Below the pieces are notes generated by a model. The model was not told the origin of the DNA, ran no database searches, and was given only the letters and a program-made list of their open reading frames with translations. From assembly GCA_034336665.1 (NCBI GenBank), contig JAPFBE010000032.1:4154001-4218000 (forward strand): a DNA stretch of 64,000 nucleotides, written 5' to 3'. The first letter of the stretch is position 1. Each line of letters starts with the position of its first letter. This DNA is from Luscinia megarhynchos. Lineage: Eukaryota > Chordata > Aves > Passeriformes > Turdidae. Positions 1-10,210 of this stretch are shown piece after piece. The position numbers and the translations under genes are program-made.

Positions 1-1647
1 GTTCAGATCTCCCTGAATATTAAGGAAACCATCTTTCTGGCATTCAATTTAGTAAGTTTTTGCTACATCATCTGCAGTTTGTATAGAATAAAGGCCGAGA
101 TTTCTAAAGGGGCTGGGGAGACTCCTGAGTTAGGAGTCAAATTAAGCAAGAGGAATCTTGAGTGGAATGGCAAATGGGAGAACATGGGCCAGATTTTAAA
201 GGAATTTTCTGACCTCATAATCTGGGATTTCCCACCTGAACAGATTCAGGATCCAATCAAGGTTGCAAGATACTTAAAAGAGAAGTTTCAGGATAATTCT
301 AAGGAAAAAAAGATTACTGCAGTGACCTGGGCTCTGGCATATGCTTATCGTACCCTGTTAGATAGTGTAGGATCACAGACAGAAGACAGGGAACAGGGAG
401 ATAAATTAGTTACCATTCCAGTGACTCAGGCTGTAGTTAACACCCCAGGCTCAAGGACAGGGGTGAAATTAGACAATAAGCCTTAACCAATGGCTGTGGC
501 TACTAGTACAAGGAGTGGAAAGTGCACAAAGAAGACCAATCAGCCAGTGGATGATGATGATAAGGATGCAGGAGAAGGACCTTCAACGCCTCCCGATTAA
601 AAATCAAGAGTCAAAGCAACTGGTGTGAGATCACAAACCAATAATGAGTCCCTTTCCCTAAAAGATCTTCGTGGTCTGAGGAAGGATTAGACAAGGCGAC
701 CTGATGAGCCCATAATTAGTTCACTGGTCCGGTTTTGGGATGCAGCAGGCGAGGCTACCATCCTGGATGGTACGGAAGCGAGACACCTGGGAACCCTGTC
801 ACATGATCCTGTCATTGATCAAGGAATGATGAGGGAGGCTAACCCTCAAAGCTTCTGGGCACGGATCCTAGACAGCGTGGCACAGAGATATCTGTGTGCG
901 GATGACCTGTATATGCAGCAGACCCAGTGGAAAACCATAGAGCAAGGGATCCAACACCTAAGAGAAATGGCAGTGGCGGAGATTATTTTTTCAGAGGATA
1001 TAACAACTAGGAATCCGGACCTGGTACCATGTACACCAGTGATGTGGAGAAAGCTTGTGTGACTTGGGCCATCTGAATACGCCTCTGCCTTAGCAATAAT
1101 GAAGCGGGAAGAGATATATGAGACAGTCCTTGATATGGCCAAGAAGCTTCGAGCCTATGCGGATGCTGTGCATGGCCCAACCCATGCCAGAATCGCAGCC
1201 GTGGAAACACGCTTGCAGAACTTAGAGGATAAGATAGAGGAAAATCATAAGAGGCTCAGGGAGGAGATTAAGGAGGACCTCCTCCAAATTTCAGCTGTGC
1301 AAATTAGACGTCCTGGCATCCAAAGCAGACGTTTCTCCGATGGGGAGAGGAGGTATACTCCTCGAGTTGAGTTGTGGTTTTTCTTGCAGGATTCTGGAGA
1401 GAACATGAGGAGATGGGATGGGAAGCCTACGGCTGCTCTGGCACAACGGGTGAGGGATTTGAAGGGAGGCAAGATTGAAAGAGGAAGTTCCACCAGAAGG
1501 AGAGCCACTCCTGTTGCCCGTACCCAAAGTGCCAAATATGATAGTGATAATGATATGTGTGACCCTCTGGAGGGAACCTCTAAGACATATGCCCCAGAAA
1601 AGAAGGATAACCAGGCTTAGAGGGGCCCTGCCTCTAGCCAGGGTGAG
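1..1647 (+). pseudogene. gag: ERVL-A gag pseudogene (5' end missing)
   Basis: Structural protein of the outer element. Frame 1 is open from the first base to 483 and can be followed to about 1647 with in-frame stops at 484, 598, 688, 1060 and 1618 and no detectable frameshift. The start (28-80) encodes a strongly hydrophobic stretch (FLAFNLVSFCYIICSLY), then charged sequence. A region after about 1190 (ETRLQNLEDKIEENHKRLRE) looks like a coiled coil. No CCHC zinc knuckle is seen, which fits ERVL/spuma-like gag. The part around 150-330 is clearly related to the minus-strand copy at 46619-47065 (shared pattern around the W-E-K/N-M-G segment and a later TWALA/CWALA motif). Confidence 0.75.
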
Positions 1648-1652
1648 GTGAG
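1648..1652 (+). repeat. Target-site duplication (left copy, GTGAG)
   Basis: GTGAG directly before the 5' LTR is repeated at 10768-10772 directly after the 3' LTR. The ERVL-A reading resumes in the same frame across this join, which confirms the insertion. Confidence 0.9.
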
Positions 1653-2207
1653 TGTGATAGATAAGGAACCTTTTGTTCGCCTGACAGACCTTGAGAAAGA
1701 TATCGCCTGGGCCTGTGGAGCCAAGATGTTGTAAATTGTTTTATTGCTTTGCTTTGCTTGCCAAGAAGCTGTTAATTGTTTAGCTTTGCTAGCCAGACAG
1801 ACCTTGAGAGTTAATCACTTTGCTTTACTTGCATAAATCACATATCTAAGTGCTAGTAAGTTCCCAAGAAACCGCCGGATCACCCTATAAGGAGGAGGGG
1901 GGTTAGCAAGACAAAACAGAGAAAGAGGCTCCTCACCTTCATCCCTCGACCACCAGAAGGCAGAAAAAGACCAGAAAAAGACCTCTAGCAACTGGAAGAG
2001 CATGCGCAAATTACTAAAAACACGTATCCAGAAACAACTTAAAAGGGACAAACTGAGGGGGGGGGGTTGCGGCAGTTGGTGGAGCGAGCTCGGCTCGACT
2101 CCCTTGCCGCCCGGCGCAGCGCTGATCTTTACTTTTGCTTTTCTGTGACCAATAAATTCTTCAATTTTGATTCGATCTCGCATGGTCCATTGTACTCATT
2201 TATAACA
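1653..2207 (+). repeat. 5' LTR of the gammaretroviral provirus
   Basis: Begins TGTGATAG and ends TATAACA. It is nearly identical to 10211-10767; differences cluster after about 1970. A polyadenylation signal AATAAA lies at 2151-2156. A TATA-like CTATAAGG near 1884 and TTAAAAGG near 2040 are possible core promoter elements; which one is used cannot be told. The left 320 bp match the 3' LTR without any difference that I found. Confidence 0.95.
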
Positions 2208-2210
2208 ATT

Positions 2211-2228
2211 TGGTGCCGTGACTCGGAT
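2211..2228 (+). promoter_or_regulatory. Primer-binding site, tRNA-His
   Basis: TGGTGCCGTGACTCGGAT is complementary to the 3' end of tRNA-His(GTG) including CCA. It lies 3 bases after the LTR end, the expected place. The leader from here to 2622 holds no clear gene and would carry packaging and splice-donor signals. Confidence 0.85.
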
Positions 2229-2622
2229 CGAGATTTCGGAGGGGCTCTCCACCTGCGGGAAGGCGCGCCCCACCATTTTTTGTGGCCCCGGGGACGGGGG
2301 CAGCCTTATCCCATCCTCGACCGACGAACCTAAAAGTTAGGAAAGCAAAAGTAAAGGAAGGAGGGCCGGTTGACCCCTTAAATTTTGTGCACAAAGTCCG
2401 GACGAAGGCGCGGGGCGGCGTAAGTATAAGGGGATCCGTTCGGGCGGTCGGGATCCCGAGATGCCGGCGACGTGGTGTGTGTGTGAGAGGGGAGCTGGCA
2501 GCCAGATTCCCCAAGTGAGTGTGGACCCTTAGTAGTGCGGTTCCCACTGGCCTGCGAGGGCGTGGGCCACGAAACAGGGGAAGCGAAAGTGATTTTGGCG
2601 TGAGTGAAGGTACTCCGGAAGA

Positions 2623-4026
2623 ATGGGGCAGGGGAAAAGTAAACCTCCTGCAGATGTTAAACTCCCACCCATACCTAGAGATAGTCCCTTGGGATTCCTG
2701 CTAGAGAATTGGGACCATTTTCTGGGACGCGAGGGAAGGATAAGGCTAGGATGATACATTATTGTGTGGAAGTCTGGGGTGGGAAGGAGATTTCAAGAAA
2801 GGTGTTTTGGCCGATATTTGGGTCAACAGAGGATTGGGTAAAGCAGAGATTGAATATTTGGGTAAATACCAAAAAACCTGTTTGCTTAGAGGAAAGTGAA
2901 TATGCAAAAATTTGGATAGCCCGCCCCGAGGTTTTTATCTTTAAATTGACCGAAAAATCAGAGGGTGGCAAAAATAAGAAAAAGGGGGGGTAGGAAAGAA
3001 GAGACTCTGATAGTACCCCCCCCATATGTGCCCAGTGCACCTCCCCCAGAGGAAAATTCTGACTCTGATCATTCAGACTATTCAGGACCAGTCACTAGAG
3101 GTAGATCTAGGAAACAACAAGAAAATTTATTCCCATTGAGAGAGTTGCCAATGGGAGGGCCCCAGGCAGGAATGGGATTTATATCTGTACCCCTCAGTTC
3201 AGGGGATGTTAGGGAGTTTAAGAAACAAATGGGACATTTATTAGAAGACCCACTGGGAGTTGCTGAAAGAGTGGATCAATTTTTGGGTCCTAATATGTAC
3301 ACTTGGGAGGAATTACAATCTATTTTGAACATCCTGTTTACTGCTGAAGAGAAAAATATGATTAGGAGGGAAGGGATGCGTATCTGGGACGCCCAGCACG
3401 CTCAGGGTCCTGCAGCTAACATCAAATGGCCTCTGCAGAATCCTCAATGGGATCACCAGAATCCTGCACATCGAACACACATGCAGGACTTAAGGACAAT
3501 TATAGTTCAGGGAATTAGAGAATCAGTCCCGAGGGGCCAGAACATCAATAAGGCATTTAATGAAAGACAAAAGAAAGATGAAACCCCCACAGAGTGGTTA
3601 GAGATGTTGAGAAAAAATTTCCAGCTTTATTCAGGAATGGATCCAGATGGTCAAATGGGGCAGGCGGTGTTGAAGGTACATTTTGTGTCTAAATCTTGGG
3701 AGCATATAAGGAAAAAGATACAAAAGCTGGAAGATTGGCAGGATAGAGGCTTAGATGAGCTGTTAAGAGAGGCCCAAAAGGTGTATGTCTGGAGGGAAGA
3801 AGAGAGCCACAAACGACAGGTTAGAATGATGGTTGCTGCGGTACGAGAAAGTAGGGAACAAGATCGGAGGGAGACACAGAGGAGACCAGTAAAAGAGTCT
3901 AGAGAATCTGGAAATTCTAAGGAGAGACAGGATATCAAGGTGTGTTTTTATTGTGGGAAAAAAGGACATTTCAAGAGAGAGTGTAGGGCCGGGATTCGGG
4001 ATGAGAAGGAGTTCAAGACAGATTAG
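2623..4026 (+). pseudogene. gag: gag of the gammaretroviral provirus (frameshifted)
   Basis: Matrix, capsid and nucleocapsid precursor that assembles the virus core at the membrane. The likely start is ATG at 2623, which gives a Met-Gly start suited to N-myristoylation. The frame closes at about 2752 and the matrix reading continues in a different frame (to 2993). A second shift, at or near the A5G7 run at 2980-2990, returns it to the first frame, which stays open from about 2965 to the UAG at 4024. Proline-rich and acidic sequence follows (about 3018-3080), then capsid, then one CCHC zinc knuckle (CFYCGKKGHFKREC, about 3943-3985). Two frameshifts make it a pseudogene. Confidence 0.9.
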
Positions 4027-4060
4027 AGGGGTCAGGGGCTCTATCTCTTGGGGACCCGGA
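4024..4060 (+). promoter_or_regulatory. Gag stop codon and probable readthrough context
   Basis: The gag frame ends in UAG and the same frame continues into protease without a shift. The bases after the stop (AGGGGTCAGGGGCTC) resemble the purine-rich start of the murine leukaemia virus readthrough pseudoknot. Gammaretroviruses make Gag-Pol by about 5-10% suppression at such a stop. Similarity is by eye; no structure was computed. Confidence 0.6.
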
Positions 4061-4383
4061 AACATCATAAGGAGCCCTTGATAAAACCAAAAGTGGGTCC
4101 CCACGGCCAGGAAATAGTTTTTCTGGTTGACACAGGCGCTGAGAGATCAACTATTCAGTTTTTGACAAAAGGATGTAGTTTATCCAAAGAGACTGCCACA
4201 GTGGTAGGAGCAAAAGGAGAACCCTTTGAGGTGGGGGTTATTAAAAGGGTGACAGTTGAATCAGAGTCAAAAATTGGGTTAGGAGATTTCTTGTTAGTAT
4301 CAGAATCTGAATATAATTTATTAGGGAGAGACATGATTATAGAACTAGGAATTAAGATAGAAGTAGTAGAGAAGGAACTATAA
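4027..4383 (+). pseudogene. pro: Retroviral aspartic protease (pro)
   Basis: Cleaves Gag and Gag-Pol after budding. The active-site motif VDTGAERS lies at about 4123-4148, with a downstream LLGRDMI motif typical of the second half of retropepsins. It is in the same frame as gag. An in-frame TAA at 4381-4383 cuts pol just after the protease; RT-like sequence continues in the same frame, so this stop is a lesion and not a gene boundary. Confidence 0.9.
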
Positions 4384-5560
4384 ATTAAACGCTGTCCTCT
4401 TAGAGTAGAAGATGAAGAAAAAATAAACCCTGAAGTATGGTATAACCCGGGAAACGTAGGGCAGCTAAAAATAGCCCCATTTTCGGTGATTATTAAAAAT
4501 CCAGAGGTCCCGGTAAAAATAAAACAATATCCCATATCCCTTGAGGGCCGACGGGGATTGAAACCTGAGGTAGATAGGCTGTTAAGCAAGGGGCTATTAG
4601 AACCATGTATGTCACCTTCAACACACCAATACTCCCTGTGCGCAAATCAGATGGCACTTATCGGTTAGTACACTATTTAAGAGAAATCAATAAACGCACA
4701 GTGGCTCGATTCCCCGTGGTGGCAAATCCATATACACTCTGAAGTAAATTAGGGCCTAATAACCTGTGGTATAGTGTCATAGATTTAAAGGATGCCTTTT
4801 GGGCTTGCCCTCTCGATGAGGCAAGCCGGGATTACTTTGCATTTGAATGGGAGGACCCCGATACTGGAAGGAGGCAACAGTTAAGGTGGACAGTGTTACC
4901 CCAGGGGTTCACAGAATCTCCAAATTTGTTTGGACAGGCATTGGAACAAATCTTGCAGGATTATCAAACAGGACCGGGAGTAACCCTGATACAATATGTA
5001 GATGATATGCTTCTGGCGGGGGAATATGAGGAGGATGTGAGAAAAGAAAGTATAAGGATATTGAATTTCCTGGGACTTAAGGGGTTAAAAGTTTCTAAAA
5101 CTAAACTTCAGTTTGTAGAAGAGGAGGTAAAATATTTGGGGCACTATTTAAAGAAGGGGGAGAAGAAAATCGACCCTGAAAGGATCCAAGCAATTATGTC
5201 ACTACCTATTCCAAAGAACAAGAGACAGATTAAGTCAAATTTTGGGACTCACTGGGTACTGTAGACGGTGGATTGAAAATTACAGCAGTAAAGCTAGATT
5301 TCTTTACCATAAATTAACACAGGAAGGACTAGTAAAAATGGAGTCAGGAGGACACAGAAAAACTTCAGGAATTAAAGGAAAGTTTAGTCCATGCCCGGTC
5401 TTAAGCCTCCCCGGATTTGAGGGAGACCGTTTTTCTTGTTTGTGAATATAGAAGAGGGAATTGCGTTTGGGGTACTTACCCAGGACTGGGCAGGGAAAAA
5501 AGCCTGTTGCATATTTATCAAAAATTTTAGATCCTGTGAGGTAGGGGCTGGCCGACCTGT
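4384..5560 (+). pseudogene. pol: Reverse transcriptase (pol), frameshifted
   Basis: Copies viral RNA into DNA. The N-terminal part is in frame 1 to about 4620, then frame 0 carries the fingers and palm with an in-frame TGA at 4740. The catalytic YVDD box lies at 4995-5006 and is followed by a typical gammaretroviral MLLAG stretch. LPQGFTESP at about 4900 is the conserved motif before the palm. At about 5250 the frame shifts again into the connection region, which is hard to follow between 5445 and 5570. At least three frameshifts plus stops make it inactive. Confidence 0.9.
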
Positions 5561-5569
5561 TTACAAATA

Positions 5570-6360
5570 GTGGCCGGATGTGCCCTATTGGTGGAAGAAG
5601 CTAGAAAAATCACCTTTAATGGTAATATTAAAGTAATGCCCCTCACAACATCCGGGGTGTATTACAACAAAAAGCAGAGAAATGGATTTCCAGATGCTAG
5701 ACTTCTAAAGTATGAAGGAATTCTGGTAGAGGCACCCAATTTGACATTAGAAACCACTACACTACAGAACCCGGCTGCATTTTTTATACGAGAGCCAGAG
5801 CATGAGTTCTTAGCCCATGACTGTATAGCTACAATAGAGGAGCGGACAAAGATCAGACCGGATTTGGAAGAAGAGGAGTTAGAAAGTGGTGAAAAACTCT
5901 TTGTGGATGGATCCTCCAGGATAATAGAGGGAAGGAGGAAATCAGGGTATGCAATAGTGCAAGGTCCAAACTTACAGGTGGTAGAGTCGGGTGCATTAGA
6001 TAAATCCTGGTCTGCACAGGCATGCGAATTATATGCAATATTAAGGGCCTTAAAACTTCTTGAGGGGAAGGAAGGGACAATATACACTGATTCCAGATAT
6101 GGATTTGGAGTAGTACATACATTTGGAAAGCTATGGTAAGAAAGGGGCCTCATTAACTCACAGGGGAAAGATTTGATACATCAGAAACTTATAGTTGAAA
6201 TATTAAAAGCCCTGAGAGGGCCGAGGAAGTTAGCAGTGGTACACTTAAAGGGACACCAACGAGGAATGGATTTGAGAAGCAGGGGAAACAACGCTGCGGA
6301 TCAGGAAGCAAAACGGGCAGCCCTAAAGGAGATGGTCCTAAAAGAAAAAGGGGGGCAAAG
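5570..6360 (+). pseudogene. pol: RNase H domain of pol
   Basis: Degrades RNA in RNA-DNA hybrids. Frame 2 is open from 5570 to 6136, then has a TAG-type break at 6137-6139 (TAA), and continues from 6173. The catalytic acidic residues are visible: D in LFVDGSS (about 5900), E in ACELYA (about 6025), D in YTDSRY (about 6087), and D in NNAADQEAK (about 6300). The length and order fit a gammaretroviral RNase H with its basic C-terminal helix region. Confidence 0.88.
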
Positions 6361-6399
6361 AGATGAGGGTGGAGTCGATAGCAATGAAAACACTGACAC

Positions 6400-7534
6400 A
6401 ATTTTTACGAATGAGGAAAAAGAGAAACTTAAAAGGATGGGGGTTACAGAAGAATCAGGAAAGTGGATATTAGCAGATGGCCGAGAGGTGCTACCAAAAG
6501 CAGTAGCTCAAAGAATACTGTATAAGTTACATCAGAAAACTCATTGGGGAGCCCAGGGGCTGGTAGATCACTTTGCCACTAAATAGATGAGCATCGGACT
6601 CCACGATTTAGCTAAACATATTACAAAGGGATGTCCTACCTGTCTGCAGGTAAATCGAAGTAACCTCAGAAAACTACCCCGTGGGGGAAGGCCTCTAGCA
6701 AAGCGGCCCTTTGCAAATATCCAAGTGGATTTTACCGAATTGCCAAAGGTAGGAAGGATTAAATATCTTTTGGTGGTAGTAGATCATCTCACCCACTATG
6801 TGGAAGCCTTCCCAACATCAAGAGAAACTGCACGGACAGTAGTAAAAGTTTTACTAGAGGAGATAGTCCCCATATATGGTGTACCAGAAACAATTGACTC
6901 CGATAGAGGGCCGCAGTTTACATCAAAGGTAACTCAAGAGTTAGCAGAAGCATTAGGAATAAAATGGCAACATCATACTCCCTGGCATCCTCAGAGTTCA
7001 GGCCGAGTAGAAAGAATGAATGGGGAAATAAAAGAAACAGCTGACTAAGTTGGTGCTAGAAACAAAGCTATCATGGGTTAAATGTGTTCCATTAGCCTTG
7101 CTGAATATTAGGACTCAACCCCGAGCAGATCTAGGGATTTCCCCATTCGAAATGTTATATGGTATGCCTTATAATTTAGAAAGGGCACAGACAAATCAAG
7201 CGTTAGTGAGCGATACATTACCGAGTATATAGTAACCCTGATGAAATTCAGGAAACAGTTATGGGAAAAGGGAATGTTGGCTCAGAGACCACCGTTAAAT
7301 CTTGTATTACATCAGGTTCAGCCCGGGAGACTGGGTACTAGTCCGAAGTTGGAAGGAAAATCCGATAACACCTAAGTGGGAAGGACCTTACCAGGTGTTG
7401 CTGACAACGGATTCAGTGATGCGCACTGTAGAAAAAGGGTGGACTCCATAAGCCGGATCAAAGGACCAGTAAATCCGTCTAAATTCACCAGCCATCCTGA
7501 GTGGGGAGGTAAGAGAGCACACCTGGGGATTTAA
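6400..7534 (+). pseudogene. pol: Integrase of the gammaretroviral provirus
   Basis: Inserts viral DNA into the host genome. The HHCC zinc-binding domain has the H-x-x-x-H pair near 6530 and CPTC near 6632, with a TAG at 6584-6586 between them. The DDE core has D in VDFTEL (about 6727), D in DSDRGPQF (about 6900) and E in VERMN (about 7009). A TAA at 7046 and a shift to frame 0 follow. A WEGPYQVLL motif near 7380 is the GPY-type C-terminal domain typical of gamma- and epsilonretroviruses. The last part is frameshifted again; the most plausible pol end is a TAA at 7532-7534. Confidence 0.9.
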
Positions 7535-7619
7535 AGCTAACACTGCAGAAGAAAGTGCAACCTTGAAGGACTTCATTCTTCTACTTCCTTTTGGGACATG
7601 AAACCTATACCGACACCAC

Positions 7620-7895
7620 ATGGATGCTGAACCTTGGGATACACAGTACTTTTCTTTCACAATAGAAAACAGAAAAACAGGGGTACCACTAGAAGGTGGG
7701 GAAAGCGTACTAAGTGCAGAGGTTAAACTCAAATGTAATGCTGAAAACTGCTGGGGAAATTGTAATCCGTTTGTATGCTTTGTCTGTTTAGTTTGTAAGG
7801 AGGAGTGGTGGGCCCATTGCATAGCGGTTACATCCCTAGGGGGGTGTGTCACAATTGTTACTGGAGCCAAAGGAGGCTCACTTCTCAGGTCCTAG
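7620..7895 (+). CDS. Cysteine-rich reading frame between pol and env, 91 aa, unknown
   Basis: I do not recognise this protein. It is an ATG-started frame with an acidic N-terminus followed by a dense cysteine block (CNAENCWGNCNPFVCFVCLVC) and a hydrophobic end. Simple gammaretroviruses normally have pol overlapping env here, so almost 600 bp between pol and env is unusual. It could be an accessory gene, a displaced 5' extension of env, or chance. It shares no frame with the next one. No homologue can be claimed from sequence alone. Confidence 0.35.
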   Translation: MDAEPWDTQYFSFTIENRKTGVPLEGGESVLSAEVKLKCNAENCWGNCNPFVCFVCLVCKEEWWAHCIAVTSLGGCVTIVTGAKGGSLLRS

Positions 7896-7941
7896 CCACC
7901 GTGAGTGGCTGTGGGAGGGACCTTTCAGTGGGATCTAAAAA

Positions 7942-8205
7942 GTGGTGGGAGATTTTTTCAAGGGGGTGAACCCTCAATTTTACTGCTACCACTCTAACGA
8001 ACTTACCCCATTTGTAGCCAAAATTGTAGCTGCCCTGTGTAGGCGGTGGGTACCCGAACTCAGTTGCTATACTCCTCTAATTAAAGCCCATAAGTGGAGC
8101 AAGTATATTAAACGCATCAAAAAGCATGGGGCAAACACCCCTCCTGAAGAGTACTCTTGCTGCCGAGAAGATGGAACTCCCCATAGCTCGCTGCAACCGA
8201 GTTGA
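7942..8205 (+). CDS. Second pol-env reading frame, 87 aa, overlapping env start, unknown
   Basis: Not recognised. It is open from 7942, contains paired cysteines and tryptophans and a basic stretch (KAHKWSKYIKRIKKH), and ends inside the env leader in a different frame (8126-8205 overlap). It may be the continuation of the preceding frame after a one-frame shift, giving a protein of about 190 residues, but this is inference. The start at 7942 is not ATG-validated by any spliced message. Confidence 0.3.
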   Translation: MVGDFFKGVNPQFYCYHSNELTPFVAKIVAALCRRWVPELSCYTPLIKAHKWSKYIKRIKKHGANTPPEEYSCCREDGTPHSSLQPS

Positions 8206-10190
8206 TGGGCGAGGCAGAGGAGAAAATGTTTGTGGAGTGGGTCGCCCACGGGCACAGAGGAGACTAAAGGTGGGGACCCAAAGGGGATGGGAGGACAGGT
8301 TACAGAAACAATGGGATAGTAATCACCACTGGCAAACAAGTTGCGGGCATTGGGGAAGCTACTACCTCCGGTTAGGAATAATTTGTTTAATGTCCCTAAA
8401 AGGAGTACATGCAAGCCACGAACCATTTAAATGGTCACTTATAAAATGGGAAGGTCAGAGAGAAATTCAAACACAAACTACTTCGGGAAGTCCTAGCTTT
8501 AACATAACTCTGGATGATCTACTTGACAGGACAGGTTCTAGCCCCTATAGTGTATTCTACATGTGTCCAGCATCTAACCCAGGGAGGTCATACTGTAACT
8601 ACCCCGGAGAATTTTACTGTGGATATTGGGGCTGTGAAACGATTTCCCTAGGATGGTCGGTACAAATCCAAGATAAGTACTTAAGAGTGGAAAGAGGTCC
8701 ACATGGATGTAAAAAACCCTGGACAGATCCATCAGGGGTGGTAACTTATATCGGTACTTGTAAATGGGTCTATCTTAACGTCATGCAACCCCAAGACCCG
8801 GGATGGGTAGTAGGAAAATTCTGGGGAGTTAGAACATGGGAACCCGGGAAAGACCGAGGAGGACATATTGTTATAAAGAAGGAAATTATACCCCACGATC
8901 CTCAGCCTGTTGGACTAAATCCTATAATGACAGACTCAAAAGCCACAATAACGGATCAGAGTAACTTAGACAACATAACCCAAGAAAGTTTTACAGAGAC
9001 CAACAATGAATCACAGCTAATAAAGACAACAGCCGTGACACAACCCAGTAAAGGGCCCCTGTGGAAGATCCTACAAGCCACCTTTAGGGTGTTAAATAGT
9101 ACATACCCCAATTTGACTAAAGAGTGCTGGTTATGTTACAGTATTAATCCACCCTTTTATGAGGCCTTAGGTTCTGTAGCAAAATCTAAAAGAATAAATG
9201 GGACCAATCCCTCCTTGTGCCTTTGGAAAAGGGGAAAAGAAAAGCACCCCAGGGGTATCGATGGCGCGGGTAAATGGGAAGGGGAGGTGTATAGGCAACA
9301 TACCTCGGGATAAAGACCACCTCTGCGGGGGTAAAAATGGCTGTAACCGACTCCCGCAAACCTGCCCAATGGTTAATCCCTGCTGCAAATACCAAGTGGG
9401 TCTGTAACACATTAGGGGGTAACCCGTGTATATCAATACCTAATTTCAACAAAACATCCGAATACTGCATTCAGGTCATGATAGTTCCCGAATCGTATAC
9501 CACCCAAAGGACTATGTGTATAATCATCAAACCACTCCAGGACACCACCTGGTAAAATGGGAACCGTTTACAGCCCTTACACTTGCTGTATTATTAACAT
9601 TAGGAGGTGCTGGAGCAGGAACAGGAGTAGCTTCTTTAGTAAACCAACAGCAAGAATTTAAAAATCTTAGAGTCTCAGTGGATGAAGACCTAAGTAGAAT
9701 AGAAAAAGCAATAGACGGTCTTGTAAAATCAGTAAGATCTCTTTCGGAAGTTGTATTACAGAATAGGCGGAAATTAGACCTGTTATTTTTACAGCAAGGG
9801 GGATTGTGTGTAGCTTTACAAGAAGAATGTTGTACCTATGCGGACCACACTGGGATAGCAATTGACACCATGGCTGAGCTCCGAAAACAACTGGAGCAAC
9901 GTAAAAAGGATAGAGAAGCCCGACAAAGTTGGTATGAATCTTGGTTTAACTATTCTCCCTGGTTAACAACTTTGTTGTCTACCATAGCAGGACCATTAAT
10001 CTTGCTAATTTTAGGACTCACCTTTGGCCCTTGCATCTTTAACAAAATCATTAGCATAGTAAAGAGTAGGTTAGAAGCAGCTCACCTCATGTTAATACGA
10101 GCAAAATATGAAGCCTTGAATGGAGAAGAAACAGAAAACTATTTAGAATTAAGTAAAAGAGAATTACAAAGATTTAGCGAACAAAAGTAG
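8126..10190 (+). pseudogene. env: env (surface and transmembrane subunits), frameshifted
   Basis: Viral envelope glycoprotein. Frame 2 (8126-9313) holds a long arginine-rich leader, a hydrophobic signal-like segment (about 8360-8410) and most of the surface subunit, with the CWLC isomerase-like motif near 9127 and several N-glycosylation sites. The end of the surface subunit is in frame 1 (9337-9555) and the transmembrane subunit in frame 0 (9516-10190), so there are two frameshifts. No intact dibasic cleavage site is seen at the boundary (LVKW at about 9551). The transmembrane subunit has a hydrophobic Gly-Ala-rich fusion-peptide region, an immunosuppressive-type segment followed by CX6CC (about 9805-9833), a coiled coil, an anchor (about 9965-10040) and a long cytoplasmic tail. 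Confidence 0.9.
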
Positions 10191-10193
10191 AAT

Positions 10194-10210
10194 ATAGAAA
10201 AAGGGGGGAT
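10194..10210 (+). promoter_or_regulatory. Polypurine tract
   Basis: A run of A and G ending AAAAAGGGGGGAT lies directly before the 3' LTR and would prime plus-strand DNA synthesis. Confidence 0.85.

Noticed and set aside
8126..10190. Env as a domesticated syncytin-like gene
   Set aside because: Two frameshifts and no clear cleavage site; no sign of a preserved open frame.
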